A DNA stretch of 64,000 nucleotides from contig NZ_CP068595.1 of assembly GCF_016772475.1 (NCBI RefSeq), forward strand, positions 6,820,001 through 6,884,000, read 5' to 3'. Below are positions 7,812 to 15,604 of this stretch, piece by piece. Under the pieces are notes generated by a model. The model did not search any database. It worked only from the letters and a program-made list of their open reading frames with translations, and was not told where the DNA came from. Within the stretch, counting starts at the first letter, position 1, and each line of letters opens with the position of its first letter. A program made the position numbers and the translations under genes. The stretch comes from Paenibacillus sonchi (GTDB lineage: Bacteria > Bacillota > Bacilli > Paenibacillales > Paenibacillaceae).

Positions 7812-8114
7812 TTATTGATAAAGAACGTCATTTAATACGGCAACAATACCCATATATAACTCAGTAAGAATAGTATTATCAGGGTCTTTATTATATACAG
7901 CTTGGCTTACACCCGTCGTATAAAGGTAGAACAATTGATAGGCCAAAGGTTTAGATATTTTATCTCTTCCTTTAGTGAATTTTCTTATTTCCTCTAAAAA
8001 ATGTAGTAATTCTCTTATACTTTCGTCCGGTAATTCCCTATTCGTTCTTATATACAGAAGAATTTTTAATATGAGAGTTGATATTTCCTTTTCTAATTGA
8101 ACTTCATCACTCAT
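7812..8114 (-). CDS. Small helical immunity-like protein paired with truncated Rhs tip
   Basis: 100 aa, all helical (LEKEISTLILKILLYIRTNR, IRELLHFLEEIRKFTK, LYTTGVSQAVYNKD). The ATG at 8112-8114 overlaps the stop of the toxin-tip frame (ATGA), the tight coupling typical of toxin-immunity pairs. In length, helical pattern and LFYLYT / LFHVYT segment it resembles the 13680 gene, which is paired with a related toxin tip. Its own toxin is reduced to about 45 codons. Family unnamed. Confidence 0.6.
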   Translation of the reverse strand: MSDEVQLEKEISTLILKILLYIRTNRELPDESIRELLHFLEEIRKFTKGRDKISKPLAYQLFYLYTTGVSQAVYNKDPDNTILTELYMGIVAVLNDVLYQ

Positions 8115-8310
8115 GGAATCCACCCCACTATAGCGTTTTGTGGAATATACTTATGTACTGATACTTCACCGTCATTCTCAGCCATTTCAGCCGCATACTC
8201 TGCCTCCATTGGTTCATACACATTGAACGGGACCTTTGAAATCGCGCGGACATGCTGCCGTCCTGGCCTTCCAGCCCGATGACGCTGCCCTGACATCACT
8301 CAGATAAAAG
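8111..8310 (-). pseudogene. Remnant of an orphan Rhs C-terminal tip
   Basis: 8248-8310 is nearly identical to bases 16454-16516 of the large Rhs gene (the segment coding SDAQGSVIGLEGQDGSMS) but carries a small deletion that shifts the frame. It joins abruptly to about 45 codons of a toxin end, KVPFNVYEPMEAEYAAEMAE and GEVSVHKYIPQNAIVGW. The IPQNAIVG end resembles IPQEAIVG of the tip at 14123-14566, so both are probably the same toxin family. Everything between is deleted. Confidence 0.75.
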
Positions 8311-8411
8311 AAGACTGATGCTGTACTAGATGAACTAATGAACACAACAAAAACAGCTCAACTAAGGTGCATTCTCCACAGAATTTCATATAACGGTATT
8401 ACGATATAAAT

Positions 8412-9552
8412 ATATAGAACGTAATTAAGACACTGTCGAAGTCACTTCAATCGCCAAATCGGATAAAGAATAGTAATAACGCACCCGAAGGTGGCGATGA
8501 AAATGAGAAATGAAGAAATCGAGCGATTGAATGCAGCGAAGAAACAAACATCGGATAAACGACTCTACGGAAGGTACCTGGCCGTCCGTCTTCGTCTGGA
8601 AGGACATATATGTGATGAGATCGGAGAACTACTCAGCCGGCTCGTCAAACCGTCGGCCTCTATTGGAAAGCCTACCAAACGAAAGGTCTGTCTGGCCTGA
8701 AGATGGGGCATTCTCCTGGACAACCGACAAAACTTACGGAGGAACAACGCCGCCGGTTAGCCGATGCTCGAGCAGCAGCCAGCCGATGTCGGGTTCGAAG
8801 CTAGGTATACCTGGACTCTACCGCTGGTGGCGGAATGGATAGAACGGGAATTTTGCATCCAAATGAGCGTGCGTGGCATTAGAGTGATGCTCAAACGGAT
8901 GAACTTCAGCTTTACCAAAGCAACCTATACGCTTGCCAATGCAGACGAGGAGGCTTAAGCCTTCTTTAAAAAGCACACCTTTGCCCAGCTAAAGAAGCAG
9001 GTGGAGGCTGAAAAGATCGATCATCTGCTGTTTGAAGACGAGTCCATGATTCGCGCTTATCAAGTCCTTCAATACAATGGGTTCCCTCGCGGGAAACAAC
9101 GTAAAGTGTCAACGTACGGCAAACACGAAGGGGCCAAGTTGTTTGGTGTGATTAACTATGAAACCGGTCAGGTCCATCACCGAGAAGAGGAGGAGGCCGA
9201 TACCGCAGCCTTTATTCGATTTCTACAGGATCTTCTTTCGGCCTATCCACGTGGAAAAATCGCCATGATTTTGGACAACAGCTGGATTCATCACGCGACG
9301 GAGTTGCAACCTTTTTTTGAAGGAACATCCACGTCTGCAGTTAGTCTTTCTGCGCCTTACAGCCCAAACCTGAATCCGGTTGAAGGGTTATAGCTGTGGC
9401 TCAAAGCGGATGTGGTGAACAACATCTTTTTCGAAAAATTTTATAAGATTCAGCTTCATGTGAGTCAATTTATGAAGTGAATCAATAATCAACCGTTGGA
9501 AACGATTGATCGCCTACTTATCAGGTTAGAAACTTAATTACGGTTTATATAA
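8412..9552 (+). mobile_element. Decayed IS630-family insertion sequence
   Basis: About 1.14 kb. Imperfect terminal inverted repeats are visible: TATATAGAACGTAATTAAG at 8411-8429, and the reverse complement of TATATAAACCGTAATTAAG at 9533-9551. Size and transposase sequence fit IS630. It lies inside the orphan Rhs cassette region. The right end runs into a 12-bp tandem repeat built from the end sequence. Confidence 0.7.
8497..9537 (+). pseudogene. IS630-family DDE transposase, multiple frameshifts and stops
   Basis: Pieces in successive frames read as one protein: EEIERLNAAKKQTSDKRLYG, then TVGLYWKAYQTKGLSGLKMG, then GFEARYTWTLPLVAEWIERE, then LLFEDESMIRAYQVLQYNGF (first catalytic D), IAMILDNSWIHHA (second D) and APYSPNLNPVEGL (final E). 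At least two frameshifts and in-frame stops at 8956-8958 and after NPVEGL break it. The end, FYKIQLHVSQFMK ... ETIDRLLIRL, is still readable. Inactive. Confidence 0.85.
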
Positions 9553-9611
9553 CTGTTTATATAACTGTTTATATAACTGTTTATATAACTGTTTATATAA
9601 CTGTTTATATA
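9542..9611 (+). repeat. 12-bp tandem repeat at the IS630 right end
   Basis: Six near-perfect units of GTTTATATAACT, the last incomplete. The first unit overlaps the right terminal repeat of the IS, so the array probably grew by slippage on the element end. Confidence 0.85.
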
Positions 9612-9697
9612 GCCCATTCATGCACCGCCTATAAAATGTATTTAATGGGAGGGGGAATATTCCCCCTCCCTCCACAATATGCACTAATTCAGTTTTA

Positions 9698-9890
9698 TTA
9701 CAGTACCTGTTTGACTCTTGTGCTTATCTGTAATCCAGTTACCGTACTAGGAGGACTAAATTTGAATTCTCAATTTCCAACAGTAATAAGTTTATCATAT
9801 TGGATGCCATTTCTTGTTGCCTGTTGTAATACACCCGAAAAGTCGTCTAACAATAATTGCGAGTAATAATCAACCTGCGCAATAATTGTT
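9698..9890 (-). pseudogene. Fragment of a toxin- or immunity-like open frame
   Basis: On the minus strand a frame reads LLLDDFSGVLQQATRNGIQY then DKLITVGN, a stop, then EFKFSPPSTVTGL and a final stop at 9698. One in-frame stop and no start codon, no Rhs core attached. It sits directly after the 9900-10412 gene, so it may be a relic of an immunity or tip gene. Family not recognised. Confidence 0.35.
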
Positions 9891-9899
9891 AAGCATCAT

Positions 9900-10412
9900 T
9901 TAGGATATTAATAATTTCTCGATTTCATTCTTACTTGCAGGTAATATTACTACTTTATCTGACCCCTCCCAAGATGTTCCATCAATATTCTCAATCCATC
10001 CACAGCTGTTGCACTCTAAAATAATCTTTTTATTTTTCTTCGCTAATTCCTCTGCCAGAAGATATCTCATTTCATCGCCTTCACAATTAGGACATGCTTT
10101 TCCTCTAATGGTCACCATATCCCACAACCTATTTCCTAATATCATAGCAAAAACTTCCAAATTTTTTGGTTTATTTCTCTCGAATCTCTGCAGTTCGCTA
10201 GTAATCGGGAATCCTGGATCTTCGATGACATATATATTAGGGTTTAGATTCGTAAGTATATCCAATCGATTTTTTTTAAACAAATCTTCGGAAAAATAAT
10301 GTTTATTATTCCGTAACCATAAAGTTAATACTGAATAATAATTAATATAATTTTTTGTGCCCTCTGGATTCTCCAAACAATCTATGAAACTTTCCCACAA
10401 AATAAAATTCAT
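9900..10412 (-). CDS. Zinc-ribbon protein, probable immunity to the adjacent orphan toxin
   Basis: 170 aa. No signal peptide, so cytoplasmic. Two CxxC pairs form a probable zinc ribbon (KACPNCEGDEM ... LECNSCGWIENIDG) in the C-terminal half; the N-terminal half is helical (LWESFIDCLENPEGTKNYIN). AGGAGGAGGTTCT precedes the ATG. It begins 11 bases after the stop of the toxin-tip frame at 10424-10792. The order toxin-immunity and the AT-rich composition support an immunity role for a cytoplasmic toxin. No family name recognised. Confidence 0.6.
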   Translation of the reverse strand: MNFILWESFIDCLENPEGTKNYINYYSVLTLWLRNNKHYFSEDLFKKNRLDILTNLNPNIYVIEDPGFPITSELQRFERNKPKNLEVFAMILGNRLWDMVTIRGKACPNCEGDEMRYLLAEELAKKNKKIILECNSCGWIENIDGTSWEGSDKVVILPASKNEIEKLLIS

Positions 10413-10423
10413 AGAACCTCCTC

Positions 10424-11229
10424 CTATTTTGGTGCTGGTACAGGATAAGTTGTTATCAAATTACCAGCCTTATCAGTAAAAATTTTAATCCAAGTAGTTT
10501 TCTTTCCACCAAACTTAAGAGCTGAATTCCCAACGACTTCGCCTGTATTTACAATTCTAACATACTGACCACCCTGTATAGCTGTAACCGGAGATTTGAC
10601 TACATTAGGTCTTTGTAGTATACCTCTTAACTTATTCGGGGAGATTGAGAAAACAGACCGGCTATTAGCTAAAGGAACATTAAAGTGACCATCTACTACA
10701 TGGTACCACCCTGCTGAGATCGGTTCACCAGTGCTAGGTCTTAAAGGGGTAAATCTAGTTCGACCGTTAGCAATGTTAATTCTTGATTGCACAACTCCTA
10801 AATTGGGAGTTGATTCAATCTCCCCTTAGAAACTCTATTGGAACCTGAATTCCCACCCCCAAATCTACCTACCGCTCCTAGAGCTAAAAACGCCAAATAC
10901 TCTGCCTCATTTTCTTCATAAAACGCAGTGATTAACTCTTCTCTTGCCCAGCTTGCGTTACCGGCACTGTTCTTGTAAGCACTTGTTCCTGTCAATAAAC
11001 CGAACAAGTAATTGTACTGGTTGGTTTTCATAAAGGATGCAAAGCCGTAGCGTTCCCAGATTTTATCATGATATGCCTGATAAAGTTTGCTTCCTTTATT
11101 GAGGTTTTTCGCGATAGCGTCATCCAGTACGCTTCTTAGTTCATGGACATCATAGGGCTCTACTGAGAAATGCCCACTAGGATCCATATACCTAAGCGGA
11201 TTATTCTGCACATACGTATACAAATTCAA
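10424..11229 (-). pseudogene. Orphan Rhs tip with probable RNase-like toxin domain, frameshifted
   Basis: The upstream part (10798-11229) starts in the Rhs core (NLYTYVQNNPLRYMDPSGHF) and continues into a pre-toxin region (VHELRSVLDDAIAKNLNKGS). It is cut by a stop just past a run of four C (10822-10825). Adding one base there joins it smoothly to the toxin frame (EIESTPNLGVVQSRINIANG ...). The toxin (10424-10792) ends GGQYVRIVNTGEVVGNSALK, TTWIKIFTDKAGNLITTYPV. Its compact beta-rich end recalls the barnase/EndoU/colicin-type RNase fold of polymorphic toxins, but that is a guess from pattern. The break could be a sequencing error. Confidence 0.65.
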
Positions 11230-11620
11230 GCTCAGCGGATATCAATCTGACCTTCATACGTATCCTCAAAAACCGCCCTATACTCGGATAGTACAGCCCG
11301 GTTTCGGTATCGTACACTTCTCCTGTGTACTTGAAGGAGTTCGAAGCCCCCTCCACCTGTTGATTATCGCTTCGCTGGTATCCACGATCTGTACAACATC
11401 ACCGTGCCATGTACAGATAATAGTAGTCTTTGGATGCATTCTTATCCTTCTTCACCAGTACCCGGTTCCATCGGACGAAATTTGCTTGTTCCACGAACAC
11501 ACCGCTGACGATCTTCTCTTTGCGAGATTACTTCACCATTCAGGTTATAGTTCACCTTGGTCTGGGTATGGCCATTGGTCTTTATGAAACGCAGGCCATC
11601 GGCATAATACTTAAAGCTAA
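11230..11620 (-). pseudogene. Rhs core fragment from a second Rhs family, with deletions
   Basis: Readable in changing frames on the minus strand: YYADGLRFIKTNGHTQTKVN, YNLNGEVISQ, KDYYYLYMA, GDVVQIVDTS, ASNSFKYTGEVYDTETGLYY, then FEDTYEGQID. This is the usual end of Bacillales Rhs/YD proteins, but of a type different in sequence from the 2309-aa Rhs gene at 15605. Several frame changes and a missing RARYYDP segment show decay. Confidence 0.75.
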
Positions 11621-11761
11621 TATTAAGTTGAATTATTGAAAAATCCTTTTGAAAGCTCATGCTTATAGAAAAACGGAACATAGCAACGTGTTTCATTGCT
11701 TTGTTCCGCTTAATTATGGGGATTTAATAGTTCCCAATACAACTTCAACATGTTAACATTA

Positions 11762-12930
11762 TTATTTTTGTGTTACTGTAATAACTTGTGTTTTTTCTAT
11801 CCAACCACTTGTATTGTTTAACAATAAAACAATCTCACCATCTGAGCTAAGAACAGGAAGTGTTAGAACGCCTTCCAATTTTATTCTCCAATTTTCTTTT
11901 CCTTCTTTACTAAATGATTGAAGATATGAATACCCTCTACCTCTAGCTTCTTTATAACTAACTGTATACACATTGCTATTTATATCTACTATTGGAGGTT
12001 GACTCATAAATCCTTCAACCGCTGTCGTCCAAACCTCTTTGCCTGCGCTGTCAACACAAATAAGTTGAAAAAAGTCGCCCCTACAAATAAAAATCCCGCG
12101 TCATTCAAAGCAGGAGATGTAATTATATCTCCCCTTTCAGGACTAAAAAGCCAGTTTATTGTCCCTTCATTGTTTAATGATATTAATTGAATATCATCAA
12201 TCATATTTGTTTTAAAATATAAGTTACCACGTTGATCAAATACTGGAAAGGAATATGGCCCACATGTTCCTATTTTGAATTTTTTCAATAAATCACCAAA
12301 TCGATCCAAAATCATCATGAACTCATCATTAGATGAAATATATATTTTCCACTCGTCGGATATAACGGGTGTTATTGAAAATTCTGCTTCATAACGAAAT
12401 ATCCATCTAAGGTTTCCATCTAAATCGACAGAATATAACTTTGAACCATAGGTAGTAAAATAAATATTTCCTTCACTATCTGTAACACAAGTTGACGAAA
12501 CAGCATCATCACATTTAAAATCCCACACCAGATGTCCATCCCGATCAAATGCCATTACTTTATGTCCCTTTGAATCCCATCCTCCCGACGTCCCAACTAA
12601 AACATAACCATTTTTCAATATGATTGGACTGGTAAAAAAGAATCTATCCATAAAATTTCGTGAATCTTTATAATGCCAATTGATTTCACCTCTTATATTT
12701 ATATTATAGAATTCCCCATCTCCTCCAAATAACAAGTCTCTTTTATTCGTTATCACAAAATGATTTTGTTTCACTGCTATTGGGGCTTCAAATACAGTTT
12801 TCACAGAAGGTTTAGATGGCCCATTAAATCTAGATTGTCTTGTCCAACTAACATTTGTGGCTTGTACACTATCTGTCGAGTAATAACCAACATTGAAACC
12901 TCCTCTTTCTTCATTGGTCAACTCCTTCAT
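11762..12930 (-). CDS. PQQ-like beta-propeller protein, split by one-base frameshift
   Basis: Two frames (12004-12930 and 11762-12007) read as one ~390-aa protein. It has repeated blades such as HKVMAFDRDGHLVWDFKCDD, SKLYSVDLDGNLRWIFRYEA and SLNNEGTINWLFSPERGDI, typical of PQQ-like propellers. The break is at a run of six A (12068-12073). With seven, the frame continues as ICVDSAGKEVWTTAVEGF. No signal peptide. It follows a decayed REase-like tip, so it may be that tip's immunity protein or simply cargo. Start ATG follows GAGGAG. Confidence 0.7.
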
Positions 12931-12971
12931 AAATACTCTCCTCTTTCTTTAAGGAATTACAGGAACAGGAA

Positions 12972-13560
12972 TCATTCCGCACCTAATCCTGGTATAAGAA
13001 TTGGGGTTCGATCGTATAATGGTTCATAGTATTCTTGAACTATTTGTTTCGCTTCTGTGGTAGTTACAAATTCTACGTCCCCACTGCGATCTTTCTTAAT
13101 AATTAGCCATCTTTCTTATACTTCTCCAATTGTTTTTTTGGATCTTCACCGAAGATCAGCTTAACTTCATATACTTCTTTTGTTTTTGGAATAACGATAT
13201 CTGCCTCATATTTTTATAGTTTCCCCATATATCTTTTTTCGGGGAGGAAGCTATTGGAAAATCTAACACGCTATTTATGTTTCATCCCATGTAGCTTTTT
13301 AGAAATATTTAGTTGAGCGATCTTGTGAAAGGCTAGAAAAACATTTCTCAAATTCACCTTACTGCTTCTAGTGTAACTTGCTGAACACTTAGCTTTTTTG
13401 AATTATACATCTTAGAGATGTGTTGTAAAAGTTCTACCGGCATGTGCCCTGATGGATCAGTATACTTTAAAGGGTTATTTTGCACATAGGTATACAGGTT
13501 TTGAATTAGCGGATTATCAATCTGCCCTTCAACTGTATCCTAGTTTATAAAACGACTATT
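12972..13560 (-). pseudogene. Decayed orphan Rhs tip with restriction-endonuclease-like toxin
   Basis: From right to left: RFIN-stop-DTVEGQIDNPLIQNLYTY and VQNNPLKYTDPSGHMPV (second-family Rhs core with a nonsense codon), then a decayed stretch. After that come YEADIVIPKTKEVYEVKLIF and GEDPKKQLEKYKKDG, and in a shifted frame KDRSGDVEFVTTTEAKQIVQ to the stop at 12972. The D ... EVK pattern is what restriction-endonuclease-like toxin domains show, so a DNase tip is a reasonable guess. At least three disruptions. Confidence 0.65.
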
Positions 13561-13679
13561 ATAATTAAAGAGGACGACGACTGATTTCCAATCGCCGCCC
13601 CTCCAGAATATATCATCCTGCTTGTGGTATAATACTTCAGAATTAATTCAGCTATTTCATATCCCAAGAGTCCACTGCA

Positions 13680-14096
13680 CTAATCGTATAATTTCTTTAG
13701 TCCATCGATTACTTCTTGTGGGTTTGTAATGCCCGAACTTTCCATAATATCTTTAACTGAAGTTTCCTTCATGTTAGCATTTTGTTGTACATTCTTCCCA
13801 AAGATTTCTCTCATCTTGCTTCTCATTTTAGTAAGGTAAGCGGTGAATTCTTTTTTAACTTCTTCTGTCCTAATATAGTTAGCCTGCATATCCAGTTGCG
13901 TGTATACGTGAAATAAAATTTCCACCAATTCTTTTTGTATAAATTTTTCATTATATAGTATTTTTTGCAATTCATTCATTAATTCGAAAAGCTCACTAAA
14001 TGCTGCTTTGTTAATAACTTTTTTTCTAAGTGGTACCACTATTTCAAGTGAAATTGTATTAAGTGAAGCAATGATTTGATCCATTCTTTTATCCAT
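13680..14096 (-). CDS. Helical immunity-like protein paired with the 14123 toxin tip
   Basis: 138 aa, all-helical, charged, no signal peptide (MDQIIASLNTISLEIVVPLR, ELFELMNELQKILYNE, LVEILFHVYTQLDMQANYI). A strong AAGGAGGACCT precedes the ATG, 26 bases after the toxin stop. The same gene order and a similar helical pattern occur in the 7812-8310 pair. Likely a cytoplasmic immunity protein, from context; no family recognised. Confidence 0.6.
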   Translation of the reverse strand: MDKRMDQIIASLNTISLEIVVPLRKKVINKAAFSELFELMNELQKILYNEKFIQKELVEILFHVYTQLDMQANYIRTEEVKKEFTAYLTKMRSKMREIFGKNVQQNANMKETSVKDIMESSGITNPQEVIDGLKKLYD

Positions 14097-14122
14097 AGGT
14101 CCTCCTTATTTGTTTTATTTAT

Positions 14123-14566
14123 TTAATTCGAAAACATTACACCTACGATTGCTTCCTGTGGAATACTATATTTAATAAGTACTTCCTTATCGTAAAAAGA
14201 TAACATATATTCTTCCGATCCTGGCGGTAAAAACGCTGTAGGAAAATAGATTTTACTTCCAGAGATTTTACTAAGATCAATTATTACAACACCATTTCGA
14301 TTACCATCAAACTTTTCAAAAGCTACCATTGGATCAATTGTCGTCGATATCCACGGATCATTAGTCCAAGCATCAACATCACTTCCCCATTTTATGTGCT
14401 CAGCTGCAGACCAAGTTCCCAATGGATCTTTTGCAATTATTCCCTGTCTAGCTGCAAGCATTTCAATATCTGTATCATTTAAAGCCCAAAAAACATAAGT
14501 ACCGTTTTTTGATTTTTCCTTTTCTTTAAGACTTTCTGCACTAATTATAGGTAAATCTATATATCT
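14123..14566 (-). pseudogene. Orphan Rhs toxin tip, ADP-ribosyltransferase-like
   Basis: About 145 codons without a start codon, out of frame with the Rhs core fragment just upstream. Reads KNGTYVFWALNDTDIEMLAA, EHIKWGSDVDAW, NDPWISTTIDPMVAFEK, VVIIDLSKISGSKIYFPTAF, EVLIKYSIPQEAIVGVMF. The order aromatic-strand, W-I-S-T-T, then a glutamate-led final strand is reminiscent of ADP-ribosyltransferase toxins, but this was not confirmed. The join to the core at 14566-14570 lacks the DPxGHY processing region. It therefore looks like a deletion scar and not an expressed tip, unless it is started internally. Confidence 0.6.
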
Positions 14567-14568
14567 CC

Positions 14569-14799
14569 TTCATACGTATCCTCGCTGATAAACCGCCCAA
14601 TGCTGGAGTCAAAATCCCGCGCCTGCGCATGGGAGTAGCCGCTGTAGTAATCATAGCTCAGGCTGGTGTAGCTGAACAAGTTGTCCGGGCCGGACCAGTT
14701 CAGGTCGAATTTTTCCGGAGCTTCGGCCACGCCGAATTCGTCGTAGCGGTAACGTGCGGACATGCTGCCGTCCTGGCCTTCTAGCCCGATGACGCTGCC
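14569..14799 (-). pseudogene. Rhs core fragment duplicated from the live Rhs gene
   Basis: 231 bases matching 16271-16501 of the live gene with about nine differences by eye and no gap. It codes SARYRYDEFGVAEAPEKFDL to DFDSSIGRFISEDTYEG. It ends in EGDI-stop where the live gene continues. This is a displaced former 3' end of the same Rhs gene. Confidence 0.85.
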
Positions 14800-14827
14800 G
14801 AGAGCGTCATAAAAGTGAGAAACATAA

Positions 14828-14889
14828 AACAGGCCTGTTATGGAGGCAACCAGCCGTCCATAATAGACCTGTTAAATTATTTTTAATGC
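14828..14889. repeat. Cassette-boundary repeat, copy 2
   Basis: AACAGGCCTGTTATGGAGGC ... TCCATAATAGACCTGTT, then AAATTATTTTTAATGC. The arms (AACAGG...TTATGGA / TCCATAATAGACCTGTT) can pair. It matches 7681-7740 and marks the boundary between the live cassette and the first orphan. Confidence 0.7.
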
Positions 14890-14964
14890 GAAAGAAAGAG
14901 TTCTTTCAAAATGTGACGCCCGTTTCAATCGGCACCGGGTGGGGGATAGTTAAATGAACGAAGA

Positions 14965-14997
14965 AACCACATGGAGTTGTTACACTCGCATGTGGTT
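14965..14997 (-). terminator. Terminator-like hairpin after the Rhs immunity lipoprotein gene
   Basis: AACCACATG / CATGTGGTT stem with a 15-base loop, followed on the minus strand by TCTTCGTTCATTT. A sister hairpin is at 7016-7043. Confidence 0.6.
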
Positions 14998-15022
14998 CTA
15001 CCTGAATTAATTTGACACACAT

Positions 15023-15583
15023 TTAATTTTCCATTTTAACTAATAAAAACAAGTCCCCATCTTGATCTAAAATAAGTTCTCCCTTATCAGTGTAATAAGT
15101 AATATTTCCATCACCATAATAAAAATTCTTATATTGTTCATCTTCATATAGGCTTATCTCTTTTAAAGTTTGAGGGTTTAGATCTGTATCCATAGTGCTT
15201 TCTTTTATCCAATCAATATCGGATAAAAAGCTTTCATCAGAAAATCTGCTCACTTTATAGAAAATAGGTTTTTCTTCAGCTTCATTACCAAATTTAATAG
15301 AATCTGAAGAAAATATAATTTCCGTTCCGATTAACTTTTTGATATCTTGTTCGTCATTCTTCGAACCACCAACTCCATATGCATAAAGACTGTCTATTTT
15401 CCACTTCCCTATCAAACTATCTATTAGTTGAGTGTTTGAATCATCAGGAACTACAGAAGTATTAGTAATTTTTGTAGCTGAAGTTACCGTCCGAGCAACA
15501 TCCCCCTTTTCTGTTTCTGTTCTGCATGCTGTAATCAATAGTAACTGCAAAATCAAAATTAGAACCATTGATATATTTCTCAT
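15023..15583 (-). CDS. Lipoprotein, probable immunity protein for the Rhs lysozyme tip
   Basis: 186 aa. Lipoprotein signal peptide MRNISMVLILILQLLLITAC with the lipobox LITAC, so it is anchored outside the cytoplasmic membrane. The rest has GKWKIDSLYAYG, then SDSIKFGNEAEEKPIFYKVS and ends LILDQDGDLFLLVKMEN, a lipocalin- or inhibitor-like beta pattern without a known name. It follows the Rhs stop by 21 bases, with GTGGTGATAAA before the ATG. The linked toxin tip is a predicted peptidoglycan hydrolase that would act outside the membrane, and an extracytoplasmic lipoprotein is the right place for its inhibitor. Function inferred from context. Confidence 0.7.
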   Translation of the reverse strand: MRNISMVLILILQLLLITACRTETEKGDVARTVTSATKITNTSVVPDDSNTQLIDSLIGKWKIDSLYAYGVGGSKNDEQDIKKLIGTEIIFSSDSIKFGNEAEEKPIFYKVSRFSDESFLSDIDWIKESTMDTDLNPQTLKEISLYEDEQYKNFYYGDGNITYYTDKGELILDQDGDLFLLVKMEN

Positions 15584-15604
15584 TTTATCACCACTTAATT
15601 TAGT

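Noticed and set aside
9636..9866. 76-aa plus-strand frame with hydrophobic stretch
   Set aside because: No ribosome site or family; antisense to a more meaningful decayed frame on the minus strand.
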